A stretch of DNA of 42,734 bases from Pseudomonas sp. SDI (GCF_003105155.1 NZ_QETK01000038.1:1-42734), one strand, 5' to 3'; positions 8,868 through 17,658 are shown, numbered from the stretch's first letter. The notes: generated by a model from the sequence alone, not told the origin. Translations and numbers: made by a program.

Positions 8868-9991
8868 TGCAACTGGCCTTTGTGCTCTACAAGTATTTCC
8901 CCTTCGGCGGCCTGCAGCGCGACTTCATGCGCATCGCGCTGGAGTGCCAGGCCCGTGGGCACCAGATCCGCGTCTATACCCTGATCTGGGAAGGCGAGGT
9001 GCCGCCCGGCTTCGAAGTGCTGGTGGCGCCGGTCAAGGCGCTGTTCAACCACCGCCGTAACGAAAAGCTCAGCGCCTGGATGGAAGCGGACCTGGCCAAG
9101 CGCCCGGTCGACCGCCTGATCGGCTTCAACAAGATGCCCGGACTGGATGTGTACTATGCCGCCGACGGCTGCTTCGAAGACAAGGCGCAAACCCTGCGCC
9201 ACTCGCTGTACCGTCGCTGGGGCCGCTACCGGCACTTCGCCGAGTACGAGCGGGCCGTGTTCGCCAAGGAGGCCAAGACCCAGATCCTGATGATCTCGGA
9301 AGTCCAGCAGCCGCTGTTCATCAAGCATTACGACACCCCGCTGGAGCGTTTCCACCTGCTGCCGCCGGGGATTTCCCAGGACCGCCGGGCCCCGGCCAAC
9401 GCCGCCGAGATCCGCGCCGAGTTCCGCCGTGAGTTCAGCCTGGGCGACGACGAACTGCTGCTGGTGCAGATTGGTTCCGGGTTCAAGACCAAAGGCGTCG
9501 ACCGCAGCCTCAAGGCCCTGGCCGCGCTGCCGTCGGCGTTGCGCAAGCGCACCCGGCTGATGGTCATCGGCCAGGACGACCCGAAGGTCTTCCAGCTGCA
9601 AAGCGCAGCACTGGGGCTGGGTGAGCAGGTGCAGTTCCTCAAGGGCCGCAGCGATATTCCGCGCTTCCTGCTCGGTGCCGACCTGCTGATCCACCCGGCC
9701 TACAACGAGAACACCGGCACGGTGCTGCTCGAAGCACTGGTCGCCGGCTTGCCGGTGCTGGTCTCGGCGGTCTGCGGTTATGCCCATTACATTGCCGAGG
9801 CCGACAGTGGCCTGGTGCTCGACGAGCCGTTCGAGCAGGAGCAGCTCAACCGCTACCTGCAACGGATGCTCGAAGACAACGCCGCGCGGGCCGACTGGGC
9901 CCGCAATGGCCTGGCGTTTGCCGACAGCGCCGATCTGTACAGCATGCCGCAGCACGCTGCGGATGTGATCCTGGCGCAGGAGAGTGCATGA
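8867..9991 (+). CDS. waaG: LPS core glucosyltransferase I
   Basis: Family GT4 glycosyltransferase that extends the LPS inner core; in Pseudomonas it is thought to add the first outer-core hexosamine to heptose II. The 374 residues match the family. The N-terminus MQLAFVLYKYFPFGGLQRD is the glycine-rich acceptor-side loop. The C-terminal nucleotide-sugar site includes HPAYNENTGTVLLEAL, with the EX7E-type glutamates. The start is ATG at 8867, sharing a base with the waaC stop; a TTG one codon earlier is a possible alternative. GAGG lies upstream. The 3' end overlaps waaP by four bases (ATGA). Confidence 0.95.
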   Translation: MQLAFVLYKYFPFGGLQRDFMRIALECQARGHQIRVYTLIWEGEVPPGFEVLVAPVKALFNHRRNEKLSAWMEADLAKRPVDRLIGFNKMPGLDVYYAADGCFEDKAQTLRHSLYRRWGRYRHFAEYERAVFAKEAKTQILMISEVQQPLFIKHYDTPLERFHLLPPGISQDRRAPANAAEIRAEFRREFSLGDDELLLVQIGSGFKTKGVDRSLKALAALPSALRKRTRLMVIGQDDPKVFQLQSAALGLGEQVQFLKGRSDIPRFLLGADLLIHPAYNENTGTVLLEALVAGLPVLVSAVCGYAHYIAEADSGLVLDEPFEQEQLNRYLQRMLEDNAARADWARNGLAFADSADLYSMPQHAADVILAQESA

Positions 9992-10794
9992 AACTGATTC
10001 TGGCTGAACCGTTCAAACGACTGTGGGCCGGGCAGGATGCCTTTGCGGCCGTCGAAGCCCTGCAAGGCCAGGTGTACCGCGAGCTGGAAGGTCGCCGTAC
10101 CCTGCGCACCGAAGTCGAGGGGCGTGGCTATTTCGTCAAGATCCACCGTGGCATCGGCTGGGGCGAGATCATCAAGAACCTCACCACCGCCAAGCTGCCG
10201 GTACTCGGTGCCGGCCAGGAGTGGCAGGCGCTGGAGCGCCTGCATGAGGCCGGCGTAGCGACCATGACGGCGGTCGCTTTCGGCGAGCGCGGCAGCAACC
10301 CGGCGCAGCAGCATTCGTTCATCGTCACCGAAGAGCTGGCGCCGACCGTCAGCCTCGAAGACTACAGCATCGACTGGCTCAAGCAGCCGCCTGCGCCACG
10401 CCTCAAGCGTGCGTTGGTCGCCGAAGTGGCGCGCATGGTCGGCACCATGCACCGTGCCGGGGTCAACCACCGCGACTGCTACATCTGCCACTTCCTGCTG
10501 CACACCGACAAGCCGGTGACGGCGGACGACTTCAAGCTTTCGCTGATCGACCTGCACCGCGCGCAGACCCGCCCGACGATTTCCCGGCGCTGGCGTGACA
10601 AGGACCTGGCCGCACTGTATTTCTCGGCGCTGGACATCGGCCTGACCCGGCGCGACAAGCTGCGCTTCCTGCGTGGCTACTTCCAGCAGCCGCTGCGCCA
10701 GGTGCTGGCCGAGGAGGCCAGCCTGTTGCGCTGGCTGGAGGGCAAGGCACAGAAGCTCTACGCGCGTAAACAACGGTATGGGGATGCGCTCTGA
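9988..10794 (+). CDS. waaP: LPS core heptose I kinase
   Basis: Phosphorylates heptose I of the inner core. The modification stabilises the outer membrane and, in P. aeruginosa, is reported to be essential. The 268 residues match the known enzyme. The protein-kinase-like fold shows the ATP-binding lysine at K51 (GYFVKIHRG), the catalytic HRD at 161-163 (D163) followed by CYICHFLL, and the metal-binding aspartate in LIDLHRAQ. Start and stop overlap waaG and the next kinase (ATGA, TGATG), so it sits in the core operon. The numbering of the catalytic aspartate agrees with the D163 I recall for P. aeruginosa WaaP. Confidence 0.96.
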   Translation: MKLILAEPFKRLWAGQDAFAAVEALQGQVYRELEGRRTLRTEVEGRGYFVKIHRGIGWGEIIKNLTTAKLPVLGAGQEWQALERLHEAGVATMTAVAFGERGSNPAQQHSFIVTEELAPTVSLEDYSIDWLKQPPAPRLKRALVAEVARMVGTMHRAGVNHRDCYICHFLLHTDKPVTADDFKLSLIDLHRAQTRPTISRRWRDKDLAALYFSALDIGLTRRDKLRFLRGYFQQPLRQVLAEEASLLRWLEGKAQKLYARKQRYGDAL

Positions 10795-11528
10795 TGGCGG
10801 GTTGGACACTGGAGCCGAAGTACGCGGCCCTGGCGCATGATTTTGGCAGCCTGGAAGCAGTGTTTGCCCTCAAGGGCGAGCGCCTGACCCACGACCCGCT
10901 GAGCGAAGTGATTCGCGTCGAGCGTGACGGGGTCAACTATTACGTCAAACGCTACACCGGCGCCGGCAAGGGCCTGCGTCGCTACATCGGTCGGCCACGA
11001 ATCAAGGCCGAATGGCAGAACCTCAAGCAGTTCGCCAAGTGGGACATCCCCACCGCCGAAGTGGTGGCCTGTGGCCTGGAGCGCAACGGCGTCGCCTTCG
11101 GCCGTGGGGCGATGATCACGCGCGAACTGCCGCGCACCGAGGACCTCTCGGCGCTGGCCGAGCGCAACGATGCGCGGCTGTCCGACCCCCGCTGGGTCGC
11201 CCATGTCAGCCAGCAGATCGCCCGTCACACACGGGTGATGCACGATCACCATTTCACCCACAACGACTTGAAATGGCGCAACCTGCTGGTCGATGACCAG
11301 GGCACGATCTTCTTCATCGACTGCCCGACCGGGGATTTCTGGGTCAGCTTCATGCTGCGCTACCGCATTACCAAGGACTTGGCCTGCCTGGACAAGGTGG
11401 CCAAGTATCACCTGTCGGCCACCCAGCGCCTGCGCTTCTATTTGCAGTATCGTCGGCGCGAGCGGTTGAATGCGTCGGACAAGCGGCGTATCCGGCATGT
11501 CGTGACGTTTTTCGAGGGACGTGAATGA
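10794..11528 (+). CDS. LPS core kinase-like protein (Kdo/WaaP family)
   Basis: A 244-residue protein of the lipopolysaccharide kinase superfamily, probably phosphorylating a core sugar. Visible motifs are the ATP lysine K52 (YYVKRY), the catalytic loop HNDLKWRNLL (D158, N163), and the metal-binding aspartate in FFIDCPTGDFW (D176). All key residues of an active kinase are present. It overlaps waaP by one base and the next gene by four bases. By position it corresponds to the gene after waaP in P. aeruginosa, called wapP in some work; I am not certain enough of that symbol to assign it. The precise acceptor, perhaps heptose II, is inference. Confidence 0.88.
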   Translation: MAGWTLEPKYAALAHDFGSLEAVFALKGERLTHDPLSEVIRVERDGVNYYVKRYTGAGKGLRRYIGRPRIKAEWQNLKQFAKWDIPTAEVVACGLERNGVAFGRGAMITRELPRTEDLSALAERNDARLSDPRWVAHVSQQIARHTRVMHDHHFTHNDLKWRNLLVDDQGTIFFIDCPTGDFWVSFMLRYRITKDLACLDKVAKYHLSATQRLRFYLQYRRRERLNASDKRRIRHVVTFFEGRE

Positions 11529-12277
11529 CTGATTTTCTCGCCAGCGCCGAGCGTGCGCTGCTCGAACGCCATGGTCTGGAGGGGTTCGAGCAGCTCTGGG
11601 CGCTGCAGCTGGACGCGGTAGACGAACCCAACACCGGTCGCGGTGGCTGGAGCAGCGTCTATCGCCTGGAGCTGGAGGGCAAGGGGTACTACCTCAAGCG
11701 CCAGAGCGATTACCTCACCCGCACCCTGCACCGGCCGTTCGGCGAGCCGACCTTCGCCCGCGAGTTCCGCAATATCAGCCGGTACCAGAAGCTGCAGATT
11801 CCGGCCTTGCAGGCGGTGTACTACGGCGAGCGGACGATTGCCGGCGAGCGCCGGGCGATCCTCATCACCCGCGCACTGGACGACTGGAGCGACCTTGAGC
11901 ACTTGCTTGGACAGTGGCCGACGCTGAGCCTGGAACAGCGCCAGGGCATCCTGCGCGCCTGTGGCCAGTTGGGGCGCACGGTGCATGCGGCCGGCCAGGT
12001 GCATGGCTGCTTCTACCCCAAGCATATTTTCCTGCGTGATGGCAGCAAGGGCTGGCAAGCGCAATTGATCGACCTGGAAAAGACCCGTCCGCTGCTGTTC
12101 GGCATGCGCGATCGGCTCAAGGACCTTGAGCCGCTGCTGCGCCGTGCGCCGCACTGGAGCGAGTCGGAGGTGCGCCTGTTGTTGTCGGCCTACCTGGAAC
12201 AACCGGCGGACAGCCCGCTGGTGGACACCTGGTTGCAGCGCCTGCTGCGTCGCCGTCGTGAAAAAGAGGCCCGCTGA
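11525..12277 (+). CDS. InaA-type lipopolysaccharide kinase family protein
   Basis: A 250-residue member of the InaA branch of the LPS kinase superfamily. The ATP lysine appears as K58 (YYLKRQ). The region equivalent to the catalytic loop reads HGCFYPKHIFL (H160, C162, H167) instead of HxD...N. The metal-site aspartate (LIDLEKTR, D183) is kept. The HGC form also occurs in E. coli InaA, so it is a feature of the branch and not a mutation here. Either catalysis uses other residues or the protein is a pseudokinase partner. It overlaps both neighbours (four bases upstream, one base downstream) inside the core operon. Its role in core phosphorylation is inferred from context. Confidence 0.86.
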   Translation: MTDFLASAERALLERHGLEGFEQLWALQLDAVDEPNTGRGGWSSVYRLELEGKGYYLKRQSDYLTRTLHRPFGEPTFAREFRNISRYQKLQIPALQAVYYGERTIAGERRAILITRALDDWSDLEHLLGQWPTLSLEQRQGILRACGQLGRTVHAAGQVHGCFYPKHIFLRDGSKGWQAQLIDLEKTRPLLFGMRDRLKDLEPLLRRAPHWSESEVRLLLSAYLEQPADSPLVDTWLQRLLRRRREKEAR

Positions 12278-13719
12278 TGCGTTTGTCTGAACTCAAGAGC
12301 GCTGGGCGCAGCCCGCAACTACCGTTGAGCATTACCTTGGCCGATGCGGCTGGCAGTGCCGAACTGCAACTGTTGAGCCTGCTGCGGGTATTGCCGGGGC
12401 AGCGTTATGTCGGTGCCGGGGTCTGGCGCGGCAAGCCGGTGCTGGCCAAATTGCTGGTTGGCAGCAGCGCCGCGAAACATTTCCAGCGCGAGCTGGCCGG
12501 TGTGCGCCTGCTGGCCGAGCAGGGCCTGACCACGCCGCTGCTGCTGGCCGATGGCTTGCGCGAAGGCGAGGGCGGCTGGTTGCTGTTCGAGTTTCTCGAA
12601 CACGCCGAAAGCCTGGCGGATGCCTGGGCTGCGGTGGAGCAGCTGCCCGCGCTGGCCGATGCGCAGCAGGCGGTGCTGGGCGAGGCGCTCAACGCGGTGG
12701 CGCAGATGCATGCCAAGGGCCTCTGGCAGGAAGACCTGCACCTGGACAACCTGCTGCGCCACAACGGTCAGCTGTATTTGATCGACGGCGCCGGGATCAA
12801 GGTCGAGACCCCTGGCCAGCCCTTGTCGCGGCAACAGGTGCTGCACAACCTCGGGGTGTTCTTTGCCCAGTTGCCCAAGCGCCTGGAACCGTTCATCGAA
12901 GAGTTGCTGGTGCATTACCTGCTGGCCAACGCCGAGCATGCGTTGCCGCTGGAGGCCTTGCAGAAGCAGGTCGACAAGGTGCGCAGCTGGCGCCTGAAGG
13001 ATTACCTGGAGAAAGCCGGGCGCGAGTGCACGCTGTTCAGCGTCGAGCGTGGTGCGTCCGGGTTGCGGTCGATTCGGCGTAGCGAAGTGGCGGCGATGCG
13101 GCCGGTGCTGGCCCAGGCCGATACGCTGATCGACCAGGGGCACCTGTTCAAGACCGGCGGCGCGGCAAGCGTGGCCAAGGTCGAGGTGCAGGGGCGGCCG
13201 TTGGTGCTCAAGCGTTACAACATCAAGAACACCGCGCACTGGCTCAAGCGCTTCTGGCGCCCAAGCCGGGCCTGGCATTCGTGGATCGAGGGGCACCGGC
13301 TGGAGTTTCTTGGGATTGCCACGCCGAAGGCGTTGGCGGTGCAGGAACTGCGTTTTCTTGGCTTGCGCAGCCGCGCGTACCTGGTGACCGAGTATGCCGA
13401 CGGGCCGGACCTGATCGCCTGTTTTGCGCCGTACGTGGACAGTGGCGAGGTGCCGCCGGAGCAGTTGCAGGCGTTGCAGGCGCTGCTGGGGCAACTGATT
13501 CATGAACGCATCAGCCATGGCGACATGAAGGGCCACAACCTGTTCTGGCAGGACGGGCAGTGGTCGCTGATTGACCTGGATGCGATGTGTCAGCATGCGA
13601 CGCAACTGAGCTTTGCCCAGGCGTTCGCCCGCGACCGGGCGCGGTTGCTGCGTAACTGGCCGAGTGGCAGTGCGTTGTACCAGCGGCTGGACGAGTGCCT
13701 GCCGAAGCTGGCTGACTGA
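12277..13719 (+). CDS. Tandem two-domain LPS core kinase-like protein
   Basis: 480 residues made of two kinase-fold halves in series. The first half has K58, E72, the catalytic loop EDLHLDNLL (D153, N158) and LIDGAG (D170). The second has K312 (LVLKRYN), HGDMKGHNLF (D416, N421) and LIDLDAM (D433). Both halves keep all the residues expected of active kinases. It is the last gene of the LPS-core operon and shares its first base with the InaA-like stop. The P. aeruginosa counterpart is, as I recall, the gene known as wapQ; the symbol is not assigned here. Two active sites could mean two acceptor phosphorylations or one regulatory half. A perfect hairpin follows 12 bases after the stop. Confidence 0.85.
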   Translation: MRLSELKSAGRSPQLPLSITLADAAGSAELQLLSLLRVLPGQRYVGAGVWRGKPVLAKLLVGSSAAKHFQRELAGVRLLAEQGLTTPLLLADGLREGEGGWLLFEFLEHAESLADAWAAVEQLPALADAQQAVLGEALNAVAQMHAKGLWQEDLHLDNLLRHNGQLYLIDGAGIKVETPGQPLSRQQVLHNLGVFFAQLPKRLEPFIEELLVHYLLANAEHALPLEALQKQVDKVRSWRLKDYLEKAGRECTLFSVERGASGLRSIRRSEVAAMRPVLAQADTLIDQGHLFKTGGAASVAKVEVQGRPLVLKRYNIKNTAHWLKRFWRPSRAWHSWIEGHRLEFLGIATPKALAVQELRFLGLRSRAYLVTEYADGPDLIACFAPYVDSGEVPPEQLQALQALLGQLIHERISHGDMKGHNLFWQDGQWSLIDLDAMCQHATQLSFAQAFARDRARLLRNWPSGSALYQRLDECLPKLAD

Positions 13720-13730
13720 CAGACCGCTGT

Positions 13731-13764
13731 CGCGGGACGAGTCGGGTCGCCGACTCGTCCCGCG
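13731..13764. terminator. Perfect 15-bp palindrome between convergent genes (REP-like)
   Basis: Left arm 13731-13745 pairs fully with right arm 13750-13764 around a four-base loop. It lies between the stops of two convergent genes (13719 and 13769) and could end transcription from both sides, though no T run follows. The first 23 bases of the element (from 13730) recur exactly at 22560-22582. Confidence 0.6.
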
Positions 13765-13768
13765 CTGA

Positions 13769-13936
13769 CTATCTGGCGGCCGGTACAAACCCGCGCAGGC
13801 TGAACCACACCGGCAAGCCCAGCCCCAGCCAGGCCAGGGCATCCCAGCCGCCATCGCCGAGCAGCGCCGCAAACAACCCCGCCGCCCCCAGCAGGCCGAT
13901 CACACAGGGTGGCCCAAAGACCTTCCAGAGCTTCAT
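13769..13936 (-). CDS. Small two-helix membrane protein, function unknown
   Basis: A 55-residue protein starting MKLWKVFGPPCVIGLLGAAG, with two hydrophobic stretches (about residues 9-25 and 30-48) split by a short DGGWD turn. The ATG at 13936-13934 overlaps the PepSY stop as ATGA, so translation is coupled. A longer in-frame start upstream would lie inside the PepSY gene and is less likely. It is the last gene of the receptor-PepSY unit. Small membrane proteins commonly accompany PepSY proteins next to siderophore receptors. I do not recognise a named family with confidence; a helper role in iron release or reduction is inference. Confidence 0.75.
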   Translation of the reverse strand: MKLWKVFGPPCVIGLLGAAGLFAALLGDGGWDALAWLGLGLPVWFSLRGFVPAAR

Positions 13937-15054
13937 CGCGTCATCTCCACGGCCGGCACCGCCGCCCGCCGCCGGACCCACCACAGATACACGCCGCTAG
14001 CCAGCACGATGATCGTCAGCACATCCAGCAGCGCCCAGAGGATCTGCATCGGCCGGCCGCCGTAGTCGCCAAAGTGCAGCGGCTGCGACAGGCCCATCGC
14101 ATCCATGTACCACGGTCGCTCACCCACGGCGGTCACCGCCAGCGTGCGCGCATCGATCAACACCGGGGTCAGCAGGTGCGCCGTCAAATGCGTACTGCCC
14201 TTCATGAACACCGCGTAATGGTGCTCGCTGGAGAAGCGTGTCCCCGGGAAGGCGATGAAGTCCGGCTGCATCCCTGGCGCAGCCTCGGCGGCGATGTCGA
14301 GCACCCGGCTCACCGGGGCCAGTTCGCTCAGCGGCGGCGCGTCGCGGTATGGCGCAACCATCGCGGTCAGGCTGTCGTTGCGCCAGGCGGCAATCACCAG
14401 GTCGGACAGTGCGCTGATCACCCCGGTCAGCCCCACCACCAGCGCCCAGGTCAGGGTGACGATGCCGATCAGGTTGTGCAGGTCGAGCCAGCGCAGGCGC
14501 CGCGACTTGTCGTGGCGCACCGTGGCAAAGTCCAGCCGGCGCATGAACGGCGCATACAGCACCCCCCCGGAAATGATCGCCACGACAAACAGCAGGCCCA
14601 TGAACGCCAGCAGCAACTTGCCCGGCAAGCCGGCAAACAGGTCGACGTGCAAGCGCAGCATGGTCAGCATGAAGCCGCCATTGGCCGAGGGCATTTCCAC
14701 GACTTCGCCGGTACGTGCATCGAGCATGAAGGTGTGCGAGGCATTCGGCTCGGTAGCGGCCGTGGCGGCCATGATCGCGATCACGCCGTTGCGGTCGTCC
14801 TCGTCCCAGCCAACGTACTGCATCGCTTCGCCCGGACGGTGGGCCTGGGCGTTGAGTACCAGTTGCTGGAGGTCCAGCCGAGGGGTATCGGCCGGCAGCA
14901 CCTTGAGCTCGGGCGCGTCGCCCAGCAGGTGGTCGATTTCATGGTGGAAGATCAGCGGCAACCCGGTAACCGCCAGCAACAGCAGGAACAGGGTGCAGAT
15001 CAGGCTGGTCCAGGTGTGGACGAAGGACCAGCGACGAATGGTTTTGGCTTGCAT
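13933..15054 (-). CDS. PepSY-associated TM-helix protein
   Basis: 373-residue inner-membrane protein of the PepSY-TM family. Four membrane segments are visible: near residue 20 (LICTLFLLLLAVTGLPLIF), near 150-170 (LLLAFMGLLFVVAIISGGVL), near 200-220 (GIVTLTWALVVGLTGVI) and near the C-terminus (ILWALLDVLTIIVLASGVYL). Soluble, probably periplasmic, regions lie between. Conserved histidines (HTW, HHEID, HVDLF, HNLIG) are typical; relatives near siderophore receptors are thought to be ferric-siderophore reductases using haem. It lies 62 bases downstream of the receptor stop with a GC hairpin in the gap. The start ATG at 15054 has a weak ribosome site, so it may depend on readthrough from the receptor. 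Confidence 0.88.
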   Translation of the reverse strand: MQAKTIRRWSFVHTWTSLICTLFLLLLAVTGLPLIFHHEIDHLLGDAPELKVLPADTPRLDLQQLVLNAQAHRPGEAMQYVGWDEDDRNGVIAIMAATAATEPNASHTFMLDARTGEVVEMPSANGGFMLTMLRLHVDLFAGLPGKLLLAFMGLLFVVAIISGGVLYAPFMRRLDFATVRHDKSRRLRWLDLHNLIGIVTLTWALVVGLTGVISALSDLVIAAWRNDSLTAMVAPYRDAPPLSELAPVSRVLDIAAEAAPGMQPDFIAFPGTRFSSEHHYAVFMKGSTHLTAHLLTPVLIDARTLAVTAVGERPWYMDAMGLSQPLHFGDYGGRPMQILWALLDVLTIIVLASGVYLWWVRRRAAVPAVEMTR

Positions 15055-15079
15055 AGGTCAACACACAGGAAAGCGAACA

Positions 15080-15096
15080 GCCGGACCGTGTCCGGC
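15080..15096 (-). other. GC hairpin between receptor and PepSY genes
   Basis: Perfect GCCGGAC/GTCCGGC inverted repeat with a three-base loop, in the 62-base gap after the receptor gene. Without a T run it probably stabilises the receptor message or lowers readthrough. Confidence 0.4.
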
Positions 15097-15116
15097 CTCG
15101 CAGATGAACAGGCGGA

Positions 15117-17543
15117 TCAGAATTCCAGCTGAGCCGAGAACGCTACCGTGCGCGGGTCGCCCAGGTAGAAGCTGTTGAGCCAGTATTCCTTGTTGCTCAG
15201 GTTGCTGAGGTTGACGCGCAAGGTCAGGTTGTTGTCGGCAACGTGCAGCTTGTAGCGAGCACCGGCATCGAAGGTGGTGAAGGAGGGCAGGCTGTCGTGG
15301 TTGGCCTCGTCCGAGTACTGCTTGCCGGTATAGAACGCACCGCCGGTCAGGGCGAAACCGGGCAGGGCGTCCAGGTCATATTCGGCGTAGACCTTGGCCA
15401 GTTGCTTGGCGACGTTGGTCGGGGCGTTACCCTCGTTGGCGGCAATCGCCGTTTTCTTGATTTTCGCATCGATCAGGGTAACCCCACCGACTACGGTGAG
15501 CGCCGGCACGACCTTGCCGGTCACGCTGAACTCCATGCCGTTGTTTTCCTGGCGGCCGTCCTGGGTGTAGAGGCCCAGGCTGTTTTTGTAGTTATTGGGT
15601 TTGTCGATGTTGAAGAAGGCGAGGGTCAGCAATGTCTCGCCCACGGTCGCTTTGGCACCGATTTCATACTGCTCGCTCACCTGTGGCGCCAGTGCCTGTC
15701 CGGCGTTCAGCGCATCGTTAGGGGCAACACCGCCGGCTTGCAGGCCTTCGATGTACGTCGCGTAGGTGGTCAGCCACGGCATCGGCTTGTAGATGAGCGA
15801 GATGTTCGGCGATGTTTTGTGTTTGTTGTACTTGGTTTCCGTCTCGGGTTTACCAAACGGCGCAGTGTAGACGAACTCGTTAGCGTAGCTCTTGATCTGG
15901 GTCTGGGTGACGCCCAGGATTGTCGACCACTGCTCGTTGAAGGTGATGATGTCGCCCAGCAGGAAGTTGTTGCTCTCGGCGCTGTTGGCCAGGCGCTTGT
16001 CACCATGGCCGATGGAGTAGCCCGGCTTTTCCACCTGCGGACGTTCGCCGAGGGAAATATCACCCACCGGCGAGGTGTATTGCGGCCCCGGGAACGGGAT
16101 GTGGTCTTCGTGTTGTTTGGTGCGGACGGTGTTGCCCTGGTAACCCAGGGTCATCTTGTGATCGAGCCAGCCGGTCTGGAAAGCCGCGTCGAGGAACAGA
16201 TAGCCGGACTTCTCTTCGGTATCGGTTGGCGCGAAGGCATAGATCGGCTGGGTGTAGGTCGTGGCGCTGGTCAGCGTCGGTCCGGTGTAGGTGTATTCGT
16301 CAGTGTATTGCTGCGCCGCAAAGGCACCGCGCAGGGTGAATACGTCGTTCAGGCGCCAGTTGGCGCGAACGCCAGCCTTGTCGGTTTGGTTGTCGGAGAA
16401 CGACCATTTCTGGCTATAGAGCTTGTCGTTCTTCAGCGACGAGGCGCTTGGCCGCTCTACCCCTGGCGGTACATACCAGTAGCTGCTGAGGCCGCGCATT
16501 TGGGTTTTTCGGTGCGAGGCATCGAACTGCACCAGCAGGTCGTCGCTGACGTTCCAGTCGAGCGCGAGGCTGATCATCTGGCGGCGACGTTTTTGCAGAT
16601 CGATGGCAGTTTCGCCATCTTGGCTCAGCAGGTTCAGGCGATAGGCGAACTGGCCTTCTGAGTCGAGCGGGCCGCCGAAGTCGCCATGCAGGTAGTAATT
16701 TTCGCCGCCAGCGTTGCCCAGGGTAACGCTGTTGTAGCGTGTGTAGGTGGGTCGCTTCAGCACATAGTTGGCCAAGCCGCCGGGCTGTGCCGGGCCATAG
16801 AGAAAGCCGGTGAGGCCCGTGATGATTTCCAACTGCTCGGTGTCTTCGATGAAGTTGCCGGCATCGGCATTGGTGCTGAAACGCAGACCGTCGTTGGCGA
16901 TGTTCAGGTTGCCGGCGCCGCTGAAGCCACGCACGCTCACCGCACTGGCATAGCCAGCGCTTTTCGGGGCGAACAGCTGGGTCGCCGGGTTACGCTTGAA
17001 CACCTCGTCAAGGGTGGTGGCCTGGGTGTTTTTCAGAAATTCCTGCGAGGCCACGCTCATCGAGTAAGGCGTGTCCTGAAGCTTCATCGCGCCCAGCGCC
17101 CCGACATTTCGTACGTTCTCTAGCCGATAACCTGCCTCGGCAGTGCCTTCGCTGGGGCTGGTGCTGGCGCTAATGCTGGTTTCCGGCAGGGCCAAGCTGC
17201 CCTCCGGGGTGGCGACCAGGCTGTAGGTGCCGGCACTGCTTTGCTGCAGTTGCACGCCGGTGCCGCGCAGGGCCGCTTGCAGGGCGCCGACGCCGTCGTA
17301 TTGGCCTTGCACCGGTGCCGAGGTACGCCCGTTGGCCAGGCGCGGGTCCAGGGCCAGGGCAATGCCGGCCTGGGAGGCGATCTGGTTCAGGGTGGTGGCC
17401 AATGGCGCGGCTGGCAGGTTGTAGCTACGCAGGTTGCCGGCGGTTTCGGCGGCGATCAGCGGGGTGCTGGCCAGAGGCGCGGCAATGGCGATGGCCATGG
17501 CCAGCAGGCTGGGACGCAGGAAGCTTTCGATTGAGCGGGGCAT
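15117..17543 (-). CDS. TonB-dependent ferric-siderophore receptor with signalling domain
   Basis: 808-residue outer-membrane receptor. A signal peptide ends near residue 32 (LIAA-ET). It is followed by an STN signalling domain (about 37-105, SYNLPAAPLATTLNQIASQAG), a plug domain with VRGFSGAGNLNIANDGLRF, and a 22-strand barrel ending in the outer-membrane signature AFSAQLEF. The STN domain lets a loaded receptor signal to the FecR-type anti-sigma factor encoded just upstream. In the 115 bases to fecR there is an AT-rich stretch (about 17605-17630) where a FecI-type promoter could lie, but no motif is clear enough to assign. The siderophore is unknown; the family includes FpvA, FoxA and FiuA-like receptors. 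Confidence 0.93.
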   Translation of the reverse strand: MPRSIESFLRPSLLAMAIAIAAPLASTPLIAAETAGNLRSYNLPAAPLATTLNQIASQAGIALALDPRLANGRTSAPVQGQYDGVGALQAALRGTGVQLQQSSAGTYSLVATPEGSLALPETSISASTSPSEGTAEAGYRLENVRNVGALGAMKLQDTPYSMSVASQEFLKNTQATTLDEVFKRNPATQLFAPKSAGYASAVSVRGFSGAGNLNIANDGLRFSTNADAGNFIEDTEQLEIITGLTGFLYGPAQPGGLANYVLKRPTYTRYNSVTLGNAGGENYYLHGDFGGPLDSEGQFAYRLNLLSQDGETAIDLQKRRRQMISLALDWNVSDDLLVQFDASHRKTQMRGLSSYWYVPPGVERPSASSLKNDKLYSQKWSFSDNQTDKAGVRANWRLNDVFTLRGAFAAQQYTDEYTYTGPTLTSATTYTQPIYAFAPTDTEEKSGYLFLDAAFQTGWLDHKMTLGYQGNTVRTKQHEDHIPFPGPQYTSPVGDISLGERPQVEKPGYSIGHGDKRLANSAESNNFLLGDIITFNEQWSTILGVTQTQIKSYANEFVYTAPFGKPETETKYNKHKTSPNISLIYKPMPWLTTYATYIEGLQAGGVAPNDALNAGQALAPQVSEQYEIGAKATVGETLLTLAFFNIDKPNNYKNSLGLYTQDGRQENNGMEFSVTGKVVPALTVVGGVTLIDAKIKKTAIAANEGNAPTNVAKQLAKVYAEYDLDALPGFALTGGAFYTGKQYSDEANHDSLPSFTTFDAGARYKLHVADNNLTLRVNLSNLSNKEYWLNSFYLGDPRTVAFSAQLEF

Positions 17544-17658
17544 GCGGGTCCTCGACGGAATATGTGCTTACTAGCCTCCTTGCCGAGCGAGAAATGAAAA
17601 GTGTCAGGGCTGATGAGAAATATTTTTATTGGTTGGAAAGAGGGGCCGCGATGGGCCC

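Noticed and set aside
10794..13719. Kinase run as a horizontally acquired cassette
   Set aside because: Codon use looks like the neighbours, the genes overlap tightly with waaP, and the order is known from other Pseudomonas; no mobile element or repeat borders it.
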